From: Nitrospira sp.
Lineage (GTDB): Bacteria > Nitrospirota > JACRHL01
Direction of reading: 5' to 3'
Length of the DNA stretch: 11,664 bases
Assembly (NCBI GenBank): GCA_026994095.1
Contig: JALWRU010000453.1
Coordinates: forward strand, 1 to 11,664
Part shown: positions 1-6,825 of the stretch, piece by piece
How the letters are laid out: each line of letters begins with the position of its first letter
How positions within the stretch are numbered: position 1 is the stretch's first letter
The notes under the pieces: model-generated
What the model saw: the letters and a program-made list of their open reading frames with translations, nothing else
Database searches by the model: none
What the model was told of the DNA's origin: nothing
Program-made: the position numbers and the translations under genes

Positions 1-1
1 T

Positions 2-106
2 TACCTGTCCAAGATTCCGTTCCTCGGATGGCTGTTCAAGAGCACCAGCAAACGGGACGATACGGAAGAGTTGCTGGTCTTTATTACCCCCCGGATTGTA
101 AAGTAG
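2..106 (+). CDS. pilQ: PilQ, type IV pilus secretin (3' end only)
   Basis: Only the last 34 codons are in the window; the gene begins upstream. The visible tail reads YLSKIPFLGWLFKSTSK, then EELLVFITPRIVK and a TAG stop. This is the typical end of the secretin C-domain: a pore-forming beta region with the IP-LGWLF-S turn, followed by the ELLVFITPRI strand that closes the outer-membrane channel. PilQ forms the multimeric outer-membrane ring through which type IV pili are extruded. In gammaproteobacteria pilMNOPQ commonly lies directly upstream of aroK and aroB, and the same genes follow here with one small gene inserted. Identification is firm despite the short length, because both the motif and the context agree. 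Confidence 0.9.
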   Translation, partial: YLSKIPFLGWLFKSTSKRDDTEELLVFITPRIVK

Positions 107-114
107 GCTGAACC

Positions 115-675
115 ATGCGGAATCCAATAACACTGGTAACTCCTGGCCTTCGGAACCTTGGTCTGGGCTGTATTGCAGCATTGTTGTTGACGAGCACCTT
201 ATCCGGCTGTGGCACCCGAACCTCTGCAGATGCGGTGGTCGTCATTGACTCGAAAGATGCCGACTGGACACTCAATGATACCGCCTTTGGCGCGGCGCCC
301 AACCCGTCGTCGCTGGCTCCAATCAACCCGATTATTATCCATATATTTCGCTCGGATACTGATCACACCCCCGTTCCTGGCGCAGCGGTTGCGATACAGG
401 TCGGTGGTACAGGGCTGACCTCTGCCCAGCTGGATGACCCTATAAGCGGGGCACGCCTTGACGATGGCACCGGGCTGTTGATCACCCATGCCGATGACCG
501 CGGGGTATTGAAAATCTTACCAGTCGGAGACCTTCAGTCCTGTCCGGGTGCGCCATTAAATGGCTTGACTTCCGGGGCCACCCAAAAGATTTCCGGCAAC
601 CTGTCGATTGCTGTATTTGTTGCGGCACACGGTAAAACCTGGAACGGGAAATTCACCTACAAGTGTGTCAACTAG
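115..675 (+). CDS. Small lipoprotein with a probable Ig-like domain, between pilQ and aroK
   Basis: The 186-residue product has a basic start, a hydrophobic stretch at about residues 14-29 and a lipobox LSGC with the lipidated cysteine at residue 32. The next residue is Gly, not Asp, which favours outer-membrane sorting. The mature part has a proline/valine pattern (PVPGAAVAIQVGG) and, further on, DDRGVLKILPVG. This recalls bacterial Ig-like (Big) domains, where a polymorphic strand is followed by a D-x-G-x turn. Cys143 and Cys184 could form a disulfide. The ATG lies 8 bases after the pilQ stop, so it is probably cotranscribed with the pil operon. A role with the secretin or pilus in the outer membrane is inference only; I do not recognise a named family. 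The Ig-like reading is tentative. Confidence 0.75.
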   Translation: MRNPITLVTPGLRNLGLGCIAALLLTSTLSGCGTRTSADAVVVIDSKDADWTLNDTAFGAAPNPSSLAPINPIIIHIFRSDTDHTPVPGAAVAIQVGGTGLTSAQLDDPISGARLDDGTGLLITHADDRGVLKILPVGDLQSCPGAPLNGLTSGATQKISGNLSIAVFVAAHGKTWNGKFTYKCVN

Positions 676-688
676 CGCTAACCTGCCC

Positions 689-1210
689 ATGAACCATCTG
701 TTTCTCACCGGTTTTATGGGAACCGGCAAGAGCGCAGTAGGCCCGCGGCTGGCATCCGCGTTACAATACAGCTATGTGGATCTGGATCACTCCATTGAGC
801 AGGCTGCGGGCATGAAAGTGGCCGAAATCTTTGCGAAGCAAGGCGAAGCGGCCTTCCGCTCACAAGAGAGCGCCGCGCTGACCGGGTTGGCCGATACCCC
901 TTCAATGGTGGTGTCCACCGGTGGCGGTGTGGTGCTGTCTGCCGCCAATCGCGACTGGATGGCCAGCCACGGCCACGTGGTCTGCCTGACCGCCACCGCC
1001 GATGAGATTTTCCGACGAACCCGTCGCCGCACCACCCGTCCACTGCTCAATCAGGCGGAGGACCCGCTGGCGCATATCGTCGAACTACTTGCTGAACGCC
1101 GGGACGCGTACCAGCAGTGTCACCATCTGGTCGACACCACTGAACGACCGGTCACCGATGTGGTGGCCGAGATCGTACGGCTGCACCAGGAGGGCGCATG
1201 GCGTCGTTGA
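689..1210 (+). CDS. aroK: Shikimate kinase AroK
   Basis: AroK phosphorylates shikimate with ATP to shikimate 3-phosphate, step five of chorismate synthesis, in the cytosol. The product is 173 residues, normal for the family. The P-loop GFMGTGKS is at residues 8-15. D31 and D33 are the Mg/shikimate aspartates, R57 (AFRSQE) and the GGG motif at 78-80 bind shikimate, and R117 (RTTRPLL) lies in the lid. A longer in-frame reading begins at position 608, but those 27 extra residues overlap the lipoprotein gene and fit no AroK N-terminus. The ATG at 689 puts the first beta strand (NHLFLTG) exactly where it belongs. No good Shine-Dalgarno is visible, so translation may be coupled to the gene ending 13 bases upstream. 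The end overlaps aroB. Confidence 0.97.
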   Translation: MNHLFLTGFMGTGKSAVGPRLASALQYSYVDLDHSIEQAAGMKVAEIFAKQGEAAFRSQESAALTGLADTPSMVVSTGGGVVLSAANRDWMASHGHVVCLTATADEIFRRTRRRTTRPLLNQAEDPLAHIVELLAERRDAYQQCHHLVDTTERPVTDVVAEIVRLHQEGAWRR

Positions 1211-2280
1211 CGGTCGCGCTGGGCCAACGGGCCTATCACATTCACATCGGTGCGGAAGGGCTGGATCAGTTGGGTCACCAACTGGGGCCACTGATGCTGG
1301 GCCGCAAGGCCACCATCGTCACCAACCCCACCGTGGGCGCGCTCTATCTTCAGCGCACCCAGACCACCCTGACCGAGTCCGGTTACGACGTCACCGTGTG
1401 CGAAATACCCGACGGCGAATCCTACAAATCCATGGAGTGGCTGGCCCACATCCACGACCACCTGTTGGTGGAACGGCTGGGCCGCAAGGATTTTATTGTG
1501 GCGTTGGGTGGCGGGGTGATTGGTGATCTGGCCGGGTTTGCCGCCGCCACCTACCTGCGCGGCATCCCGTTTGTGCAGGTGCCCACCACGGTAGTGGCCC
1601 AAGTCGATTCCAGCGTGGGCGGCAAGACCGGGGTCAATCACGCCCGTGGTAAAAATCTCATCGGTGCGTTCTATCAGCCGCTCATGGTCACCATGGACAT
1701 GTCGTTGCTGACCACCCTGCCCACCCGCGAGTTGATCGCCGGGCTGGCCGAAGTGGTCAAATACGGCATGATCTACGACCGCAAACTGTTTAATCTGCTG
1801 GTGGCCAGCGTGGAGCCGCTACTGGCGCTGGAGCCGGAAGTGTGGGGGCAGGTGGTGCGCCGCTGTTGCGAGATCAAGGCCGAGGTGGTGGCTGCAGACG
1901 AGCGCGAAACCTCTGGCCTCAGGGCGATCCTCAACTACGGACATACGGTGGGCCACGTGGTGGAAGCGGTCACCGGTTACGGCACCTACAAACACGGCGA
2001 GGCGGTGGCCATCGGTATGTCGGTGGCGGCCCGTATGGCGGTCAAGCAGGGCCGAATGCCTGCCGACGACGCCCACAAGCAGGATGCCCTGTTGACCGCA
2101 CTGGGGCTGCCCACGTCCCTGCCGGACGGATTAAAACGAGGCCCCTTTCTGGACGCACTATCGCTGGATAAAAAAGCCGATGGTGCCACCATCAAGATGG
2201 TGCTGTGCACCGGCATCGGACAGGTGGAGTTGGTACCACTCACCCCGGACGACATCATTTCACAGGTGTTGGCGACCTGA
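1198..2280 (+). CDS. aroB: 3-dehydroquinate synthase AroB
   Basis: AroB converts DAHP to 3-dehydroquinate, the second shikimate-pathway step, using NAD and a divalent metal. The 360-residue length is standard. Visible motifs are the NAD-binding GGGVIGD at residues 104-110 and the substrate loop DSSVGGKTGVN at 137-147. The three zinc ligands are E185 (AEVVKYG), H249 (NYGHT) and H266 (KHGEA). The ATG lies inside the last codons of aroK, a 13-bp overlap that implies translational coupling and a shared transcript. Nothing is unusual in the protein. In many gammaproteobacteria damX follows; here a lipoprotein peptidase gene starts 9 bases after the stop. Confidence 0.98.
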   Translation: MASLTVALGQRAYHIHIGAEGLDQLGHQLGPLMLGRKATIVTNPTVGALYLQRTQTTLTESGYDVTVCEIPDGESYKSMEWLAHIHDHLLVERLGRKDFIVALGGGVIGDLAGFAAATYLRGIPFVQVPTTVVAQVDSSVGGKTGVNHARGKNLIGAFYQPLMVTMDMSLLTTLPTRELIAGLAEVVKYGMIYDRKLFNLLVASVEPLLALEPEVWGQVVRRCCEIKAEVVAADERETSGLRAILNYGHTVGHVVEAVTGYGTYKHGEAVAIGMSVAARMAVKQGRMPADDAHKQDALLTALGLPTSLPDGLKRGPFLDALSLDKKADGATIKMVLCTGIGQVELVPLTPDDIISQVLAT

Positions 2281-2289
2281 CCACCAAGC

Positions 2290-3996
2290 ATGCCCCGATT
2301 GCCACCCTATCGTGTGTTGTGGATGTGCCTGGTAACGGCGCTGATTGCCGGGTGCAGCAGTAGCACCAGTCCCCCGATCGGTCCCCCACCATGCACTTCA
2401 CTGGTCATCACCGGCAATGGCGACGGCCAGCCGTTCGATGTCTCTGGCGTGGCCCGCTACGAAGACCGCCCCTTCAATACCCGCCGATTTATCGCGGTTT
2501 CTCCGGTACCAAAATTGCCCGTCCGCGGGGTGCCGGTAGAGGTGGTTCGGTGCAGCGACCGGGCGGTGCTGGGCACCACCACCAGCGACCTGACGACCGG
2601 CGCATACAGCTTTACCGGGCTGATCAATAATGGCACCGCCGGGGTCTATGTGCGCATCACCGCCCAGACCGTGGTCAGCCCAATCTCGGTATCGGTGGTG
2701 GATACCCGCAACGCACTCTACGCCACCTTTGGCCCGAACAGCGGCTTTGACGAACGGCTTGCCGCCAGTTTTACCCGCGATGTGACCGCTCAAGACGCCG
2801 GCACACTGGTGGGCGGAGTCCGTATCGGCGATGGCGGTATGGGCGGGGTCTTCAACAGCCTGGATGTCACCGTCGCTGCTTTGCAGTATGTGGATCAAAG
2901 CCTGGGGCTGGGCACAACGCAGCCCCCCTTGCGGCTGGTGTGGGAGTCCAACGTCACCAGCGGCACCTTCTACGATAATAGCGGCAAACTTATCTTTTTG
3001 ATCAGCCAGCCCCAAGCCGCCGTCCCGGATACGGATGAATACGACGACATGGTCATCACCCACGAAGTCGGCCACTATCTGGCCCACCAACTGTCGCGCG
3101 ACGACTCCCCTGGTGGCAGCCATTTCCTGACCGAAGGCGATCAGGACGCCCGGCTGTCCTGGTCGGAGGGGTGGGGCGGCTTTTTTGCCTCGGCCGCCAC
3201 CCACAACCCGGACTATCTGGATACCGATGGCCGCACCAGTTTCCGGGTGGCCTACAACATTGAGCGCATCAGCAATGCAGGCGGTTTTGTGGGTGGCACC
3301 AGCACTACCGGCGAATTTACCGTCGCAGCCACCCTGTGGGACGGCCTGGATCTGCCCGCTTCGGATGTGGACAGCGACCCGGCCCGACTGGGCATTGTGC
3401 CGGTGCTGCGGGCGTTCAGCGATCTGGCGATCGAAACCCGACCGGCCACCTTTACCGCCTTCTGGCAACAGTTGCACAATCAGGGGCTGTTGCAAGGTGA
3501 ACTGGATCGTTTTGCCACCGCCGCCCGCAGCAACCGCATCCATTTAAACGCAGACGTGGAGCCCGACGATCCGAGCGGTAACGATCAACTGGCCGGGGCC
3601 GCCACCCTGCTACCCGGACAACAGGCATTCGCCACATTGGCCTATCCGGCCGGGTCCGTCGAAGACATCGACTATTTTATCCGCCCCCTGTCGATCGGTC
3701 TGACCTACCGCATTCAGACCCTGGGGCTGGCGGACGGGGCCGATACCGTATTGCGGCTGTTTGATCCCACCGGCACCACCGAACTGGGCTTCAACGACAA
3801 CCGGGACCAGCAGCTTTATTCCGCTGTTTGTAGTGGGGTTTCCTGCCCACCGAACGACGGTGTACGGCTGTCGTCCGAACTGTTATTCACTGCCCCCTCC
3901 ACCGGCAACTATGTCATTCGGGTTGAGCGATCCCCTGCTGCGCCGCCCTCTACCGACCGTTTTGGACGGTACACACTGGACATCTCCATCCCCTAG
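2290..3996 (+). CDS. Lipoprotein zinc metallopeptidase with C-terminal PPC domain
   Basis: The 568-residue product has a lipoprotein signal: a hydrophobic segment, then LIAGC with the lipidated Cys at residue 22 followed by a Ser/Pro-rich linker. An Ig-like or carboxypeptidase-regulatory-like part (GVPVEVVRCSDRAV, then TGAYSFTGL) precedes the catalytic domain. The catalytic domain holds HEVGHYLAHQL with H258, E259 and H262. About 30 residues later comes EGWGGFFAS, whose E293 is a plausible third ligand of the gluzincin type. Residues of about 422-568 read as a bacterial pre-peptidase C-terminal (PPC) domain, with DYF near 461, a VLRLFDPTGT strand, TGNYVIRVE and a closing GRYTLDI. It probably acts on proteins at the cell surface or in the periplasm. 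It starts 9 bases after aroB and is probably cotranscribed. I cannot assign a specific peptidase family or substrate. Confidence 0.85.
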   Translation: MPRLPPYRVLWMCLVTALIAGCSSSTSPPIGPPPCTSLVITGNGDGQPFDVSGVARYEDRPFNTRRFIAVSPVPKLPVRGVPVEVVRCSDRAVLGTTTSDLTTGAYSFTGLINNGTAGVYVRITAQTVVSPISVSVVDTRNALYATFGPNSGFDERLAASFTRDVTAQDAGTLVGGVRIGDGGMGGVFNSLDVTVAALQYVDQSLGLGTTQPPLRLVWESNVTSGTFYDNSGKLIFLISQPQAAVPDTDEYDDMVITHEVGHYLAHQLSRDDSPGGSHFLTEGDQDARLSWSEGWGGFFASAATHNPDYLDTDGRTSFRVAYNIERISNAGGFVGGTSTTGEFTVAATLWDGLDLPASDVDSDPARLGIVPVLRAFSDLAIETRPATFTAFWQQLHNQGLLQGELDRFATAARSNRIHLNADVEPDDPSGNDQLAGAATLLPGQQAFATLAYPAGSVEDIDYFIRPLSIGLTYRIQTLGLADGADTVLRLFDPTGTTELGFNDNRDQQLYSAVCSGVSCPPNDGVRLSSELLFTAPSTGNYVIRVERSPAAPPSTDRFGRYTLDISIP

Positions 3997-4037
3997 CCCT
4001 TTAGCGGCAGTTCCGATCCGTCTGCCAAGGTTGTGCC

Positions 4038-4065
4038 TTGACAGCGAAATTGCGCATGGTATTAT
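4038..4065 (+). promoter_or_regulatory. Sigma-70-type promoter of the rrf2-apr region
   Basis: A perfect -35 hexamer TTGACA (4038-4043) is followed by a 16-bp spacer and a near-consensus -10 hexamer TATTAT (4060-4065). Transcription would start near 4072, about 19 bases before the GTG start of the regulator gene. This is the best promoter seen between the metallopeptidase gene and sat. I found no convincing separate promoter in front of aprA, so it probably drives the whole regulator-aprA-aprB-sat unit. Confidence 0.75.
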
Positions 4066-4070
4066 CATGC
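4054..4070. promoter_or_regulatory. Palindromic operator candidate over the -10 box
   Basis: GCATG-GTATTAT-CATGC is an inverted repeat with perfect 5-bp arms around a 7-base AT-rich centre, and the centre contains the -10 hexamer. A dimeric repressor bound here would block RNA polymerase. Because the Rrf2-type regulator is the first gene downstream, autoregulation through this site is a reasonable inference. The arms are short, so chance cannot be excluded. The sequence does not match the CymR or IscR site consensus that I remember. Confidence 0.45.
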
Positions 4071-4090
4071 ACTAAATTGATCGGAATAAT

Positions 4091-4525
4091 GTGAAGTTCT
4101 CTGCAAGAAGCCAATACGCCATCGAAGCCATGCTCGCGCTGGTCCCCAGCCAGAACGGTCAGCCGATTCAGGTGCGCCATATCTCCCGCGATCACGGCAT
4201 TCCTGTGCGCTTTTTAGAACAGATCATGGCCTCGTTAAAAAAGGCCGGTCTGGTCAATAGTATTCGGGGTGCGCGGGGCGGCTACCTGCTGGGGGCAGCG
4301 CCCGATTCGATCCATGTGGGTGATATCATTCAGGCGGTAGAGGGGGCCATTCTGGATGACCCCTTAAAGAGCGATAGCACCCCTCCGGCCACACTGGTGG
4401 TGCACGGTCTGTGGATCGAGGCACAGGAGGTGGTACAAGAGCTGTTTGCCCGCATTTCGCTAGAGACCCTCATGCAGCGCAAAGAGGCCGCAGAGGGTCA
4501 GCGGTCGCTGATGTACCACATCTGA
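4091..4525 (+). CDS. Rrf2-family regulator, CymR-like
   Basis: The 144-residue product is a small winged-helix DNA-binding regulator. The start MKFSARSQYAIEAML, the recognition helix and wing (VRFLEQIMASLKKAGLV, then SIRGARGGYLLG, residues 39-68) and DSIHVGDIIQAVEG are Rrf2 family hallmarks. It contains no cysteine, so unlike IscR or NsrR it cannot hold an Fe-S cluster by the usual three cysteines. Its ending (EGQRSLMYHI) and general build recall CymR, the Bacillus cysteine-metabolism repressor that senses sulfur status through CysK. It begins with GTG; GGA at 4083-4085 is a suitable Shine-Dalgarno. It stands alone upstream of aprA, aprB and sat, so control of that cluster by sulfur status is likely but inferred. 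CymR orthology is a resemblance, not established. Confidence 0.9.
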   Translation: MKFSARSQYAIEAMLALVPSQNGQPIQVRHISRDHGIPVRFLEQIMASLKKAGLVNSIRGARGGYLLGAAPDSIHVGDIIQAVEGAILDDPLKSDSTPPATLVVHGLWIEAQEVVQELFARISLETLMQRKEAAEGQRSLMYHI

Positions 4526-4541
4526 TGGCGTCCCCTGTTCA

Positions 4542-4559
4542 CATCATTTCTGTTTTTTT
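4542..4559 (+). repeat. T-rich leader motif before aprA (copy 1 of 3)
   Basis: CATCATTTCTG followed by seven T lies in the 68-base gap between the regulator gene and aprA. Similar stretches precede aprB and sat. No stable stem precedes the T run, so it does not read as an intrinsic terminator. A role as a U-rich translation enhancer or RNA-chaperone site is possible. Confidence 0.4.
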
Positions 4560-4593
4560 GTCTCTCTTGATTCCCACACGGTAACGAAGTCCT

Positions 4594-6360
4594 ATGGAAC
4601 GTTCAGAACAGCAAGCAATCAACCGGGTCGTCCACGAATCCGACATCCTGATCATTGGCGGCGGCACCTCCGGCTGTCTGGCTGCCACCGAGCTCAAGGA
4701 GCATTATCCCGACCTGGATGTACACATCGTCGAGAAGGCTCACGTAGACCGCAGCGGCTGTCTGGCGGCGGGCATGAACGCCATCAACGCCTACCTCAAT
4801 CCGGGTGAAACCGCCGAGAGTTTTGTAAAGTATGTGCGCTACGACTCCTGCGGGCTGATCCGCGAAGATCTGGTGCAGTCCATGGCCGAGCTGTTTGAGT
4901 ACTCGGTCAAAAAGGTTGAGAACTGGGGCCTGCCGATCCTTTGCGACGACGACGGCAACTATGTGCCCCGTGGCCGCTGGAACATCAAGATCAACGGCGA
5001 ATCCCTCAAGCCCATTCTGGCCAAGGCGGCTCGTGATTCGGGTGCCCGCATCCACAACTGGGTGGTGGTCACCGACCTGTTGATGGATGGCGACCGCTGC
5101 GCCGGGGCGGTCGGGTTCTCCCTGCGTACCAATACCTTTTATATTTTCAAGGCCAAGGCGGTCATCATTGCCACCGGTGGCGCAGCCGGGCTGTATAAAC
5201 CCAATAACGCCGCCGACGCCCAGCACAAAACCTGGTACTCACCGTTCAACAACGGTGCGGGTTATGCCATGGGCATTCGCGCCGGGGCCGAGATGACCTC
5301 GTTTGAGATGCGCTATGTGGCCTTGCGCACCAAGGACGCCATCGCCCCCACCGGCACACTGGCGCTGGGGGTAGGCGCGCCGTTGGTAAATGCCAAGGGC
5401 GAGCGTTTCATGCAGACCAAGTACCGCCATTTGGGTGGCGACGGCGCACCGACACCCTACCGGGCCTACGGCCCCATTCAGGAGGTCAAGGAGGGGCGCG
5501 GGCCATGTTATCTGGACACCACCCACATCACCGAAGAGCAGAGCCGCCAGCTCAAGAGCGCCTATCTGGATATGTACCCGTCCCAGGTGCTGTACTGGGC
5601 CGCCAACAACATCGACCCGGCCCAGCACCCGGTGGAGGTGCAGACCACCGAGCCGTATGTGGTGGGTGGTCACTGCCAGGGCGGCTACTGGATCGACGTG
5701 GACCGGCGCTCCACTGTACCGGGGCTGTTTGCCGCGGGTGATGTGGCCGGTGGTGCCCCCTTCAAATTTGTGTCCGGCTGCTGGGCTGAAGGCATCATTG
5801 CCGCCCGTGCCGCCGGTAAAGAGGTCAGTGGCATGGCCATGCCGCAGGTGGATGAAGCCCAGATCGATGCGGCCTACGAGCGCACCTTTGAGCCGCTGTT
5901 CAACTACAGCAAAATCAAATACGGCGTGCGCCCCTACGACATGGAAGTGCGGCTGCAAAAGATCATGGAAGAGTACGCCGGAGGGGCCTCCTGCAACTAT
6001 GAGATGAACGAAGAGCGGCTCATGATGGCCCGTCAACATCTGGCGGAGCTACCCGATCAGTTTGACCAGTTGGTGGTGGAGGACACCCACGACCTGATGC
6101 GCGCCCACGAGGTGCTCGACCGGGTGGTGGTGGCACAGGTGCTGGTGGAGCACCTCATGGCCCGCAAGGAGACCCGCTGGCCCGCCTACCAGACCCGCAC
6201 CGACTATCCGGAGCGCGACGACCTCAACTGGTTGCACTTCGTCAATACCCGCAGAGACCCGGCCAACGGCGAGATCTCGGTGATCATGCACCCCTATGAG
6301 CAGCTCATCCCCGGCGACCGCTACCATCCGGGGGCCGCGCCTAAAAAGCCGACCGCTTAA
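4594..6360 (+). CDS. aprA: Adenylylsulfate (APS) reductase alpha subunit, short form
   Basis: AprA is the FAD subunit that interconverts APS plus two electrons with sulfite plus AMP. FAD-binding signatures are GGGTSGC at residues 22-28, E48 for the ADP ribose, ATGG at 194-197 and FAAGDVAGG at 379-387. APS-site residues known from Archaeoglobus AprA appear conserved: an Asn in NAINAYL (about 65), W214 in KTWYSPFN, R245 in ALRTKD and H360 in VGGHCQGGYW. This supports true APS reductase over a fumarate reductase relative. It is 588 residues, against about 620-660 for classical dissimilatory AprA. Two surface stretches, around 272-300 and 361-375, are clearly shorter. It lies upstream of aprB, the reverse of the usual aprB-aprA order. 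These traits recall the compact AprA of Firmicutes and assimilatory clusters. The Shine-Dalgarno (CGAAG) is weak. Confidence 0.9.
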   Translation: MERSEQQAINRVVHESDILIIGGGTSGCLAATELKEHYPDLDVHIVEKAHVDRSGCLAAGMNAINAYLNPGETAESFVKYVRYDSCGLIREDLVQSMAELFEYSVKKVENWGLPILCDDDGNYVPRGRWNIKINGESLKPILAKAARDSGARIHNWVVVTDLLMDGDRCAGAVGFSLRTNTFYIFKAKAVIIATGGAAGLYKPNNAADAQHKTWYSPFNNGAGYAMGIRAGAEMTSFEMRYVALRTKDAIAPTGTLALGVGAPLVNAKGERFMQTKYRHLGGDGAPTPYRAYGPIQEVKEGRGPCYLDTTHITEEQSRQLKSAYLDMYPSQVLYWAANNIDPAQHPVEVQTTEPYVVGGHCQGGYWIDVDRRSTVPGLFAAGDVAGGAPFKFVSGCWAEGIIAARAAGKEVSGMAMPQVDEAQIDAAYERTFEPLFNYSKIKYGVRPYDMEVRLQKIMEEYAGGASCNYEMNEERLMMARQHLAELPDQFDQLVVEDTHDLMRAHEVLDRVVVAQVLVEHLMARKETRWPAYQTRTDYPERDDLNWLHFVNTRRDPANGEISVIMHPYEQLIPGDRYHPGAAPKKPTA

Positions 6361-6364
6361 ACCC

Positions 6365-6388
6365 CATTATTTTTCTGTGTGTTTTTTT
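6365..6388 (+). repeat. T-rich leader motif before aprB (copy 2 of 3)
   Basis: CATTATTTTTCTGTGTG followed by seven T fills most of the 44-base gap between aprA and aprB. It resembles the copies before aprA and sat (shared core CATYATTT...TGTTTTT). It lies just upstream of the aprB Shine-Dalgarno, ATAGG at about 6394-6398. No stem is present. Confidence 0.4.
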
Positions 6389-6404
6389 AAGAGATAGGTA
6401 GATC

Positions 6405-6788
6405 ATGCCCGTCATTGTTGACCCGGACCTGTGTAACGGTTGCCACAACGCCAAACAGCCGCCCTGTGTGCGCATGTGCCCCGGCGACCTGATCGTCAAA
6501 GACTTCAATAGCAACAAGGCGTACCTGAAGTACGTGGACGACTGCTGGGACTGTCTGCCGTGTGTGAAGGCCTGCCCGGAGGAGGCCATTCGCTTCCAGT
6601 TGTCCTACCAGATGGGCTATTTCAACGCCACCTTGCAGCCCCACGTCCACAAGGACCGCCAGCACATTACCTGGACCTGCGTGGATGCCAAGGGCAACAG
6701 CGAAGAGTTCCAGATCCGCACCAAGGTCCTGCCGGTGGCGCTGGATGAAAAGCTGGACGACGACCTGACCCCCGATTTCTCGATTTAA
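6405..6788 (+). CDS. aprB: APS reductase beta subunit, two [4Fe-4S] clusters, short tail
   Basis: AprB is the electron-transfer subunit of APS reductase and passes electrons to or from the FAD of AprA. It has two ferredoxin motifs, C10-x2-C13-x7-C21-x3-C25-P and C47-x2-C50-x2-C53-x3-C57-P. W48, between C47 and C50, occupies the position of the Trp known to bridge cluster and FAD in Archaeoglobus AprB. The spacing of seven residues in the first motif (CNGCHNAKQPPC) is the AprB signature rather than that of a generic ferredoxin. At 127 residues it lacks part of the C-terminal tail that in ~150-residue AprBs wraps around AprA, matching the shortened AprA. A Shine-Dalgarno, ATAGG, lies six bases before the ATG. 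Cotranscription with aprA and sat is likely. Confidence 0.92.
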   Translation: MPVIVDPDLCNGCHNAKQPPCVRMCPGDLIVKDFNSNKAYLKYVDDCWDCLPCVKACPEEAIRFQLSYQMGYFNATLQPHVHKDRQHITWTCVDAKGNSEEFQIRTKVLPVALDEKLDDDLTPDFSI

Positions 6789-6799
6789 CCTTCCCGTAC

Positions 6800-6814
6800 C
6801 ATCATTTTGTTTTT
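6800..6814 (+). repeat. T-rich leader motif before sat (copy 3 of 3)
   Basis: CATCATTTTGTTTTT lies in the 37-base gap between aprB and sat, directly before the sat Shine-Dalgarno AGGA (6817-6820). It is the third occurrence of the core seen before aprA and aprB. Confidence 0.4.
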
Positions 6815-6825
6815 GTAGGACAGTC

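Larger units (their letters stand above)
4011..4086. repeat. 8-bp inverted repeat flanking the rrf2 promoter
   Basis: TTCCGATC at 4011-4018 is the exact reverse complement of GATCGGAA at 4079-4086. The two arms enclose the promoter, and the right arm covers the ribosome-binding region of the regulator gene. The arms could be distant operator half-sites bridged by a dimer, or a coincidence of AT/GC composition. Nothing in the sequence decides between these. Confidence 0.35.

Noticed and set aside
608..688. 27-residue upstream extension of AroK
   Set aside because: It overlaps the end of the lipoprotein gene and adds sequence unlike any shikimate kinase N-terminus. The ATG at 689 gives the normal start.
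2398..3543. 381-codon open frame on the minus strand opposite the metallopeptidase gene
   Set aside because: It lies wholly inside a well-supported plus-strand gene. Its translation is low-complexity Gly/Ala/His/Val-rich with no domain, which is the usual shadow in GC-rich coding DNA.
4551..4559. T run after the regulator gene as an intrinsic terminator
   Set aside because: No stable GC-rich stem lies directly before it. The same type of run also occurs before aprB and sat, inside an apparent operon.
5239..6039. 266-codon open frame on the minus strand opposite aprA
   Set aside because: It is antisense to conserved FAD and APS motifs of AprA. The peptide is His/Gly/Val-rich without family features.
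4594..6360. Fumarate reductase or succinate dehydrogenase flavoprotein instead of AprA
   Set aside because: The fold family is shared, but Trp, Arg and His at APS-site positions, the AprB-type partner with its seven-residue motif spacing, and adjacent sat all point to APS reductase.
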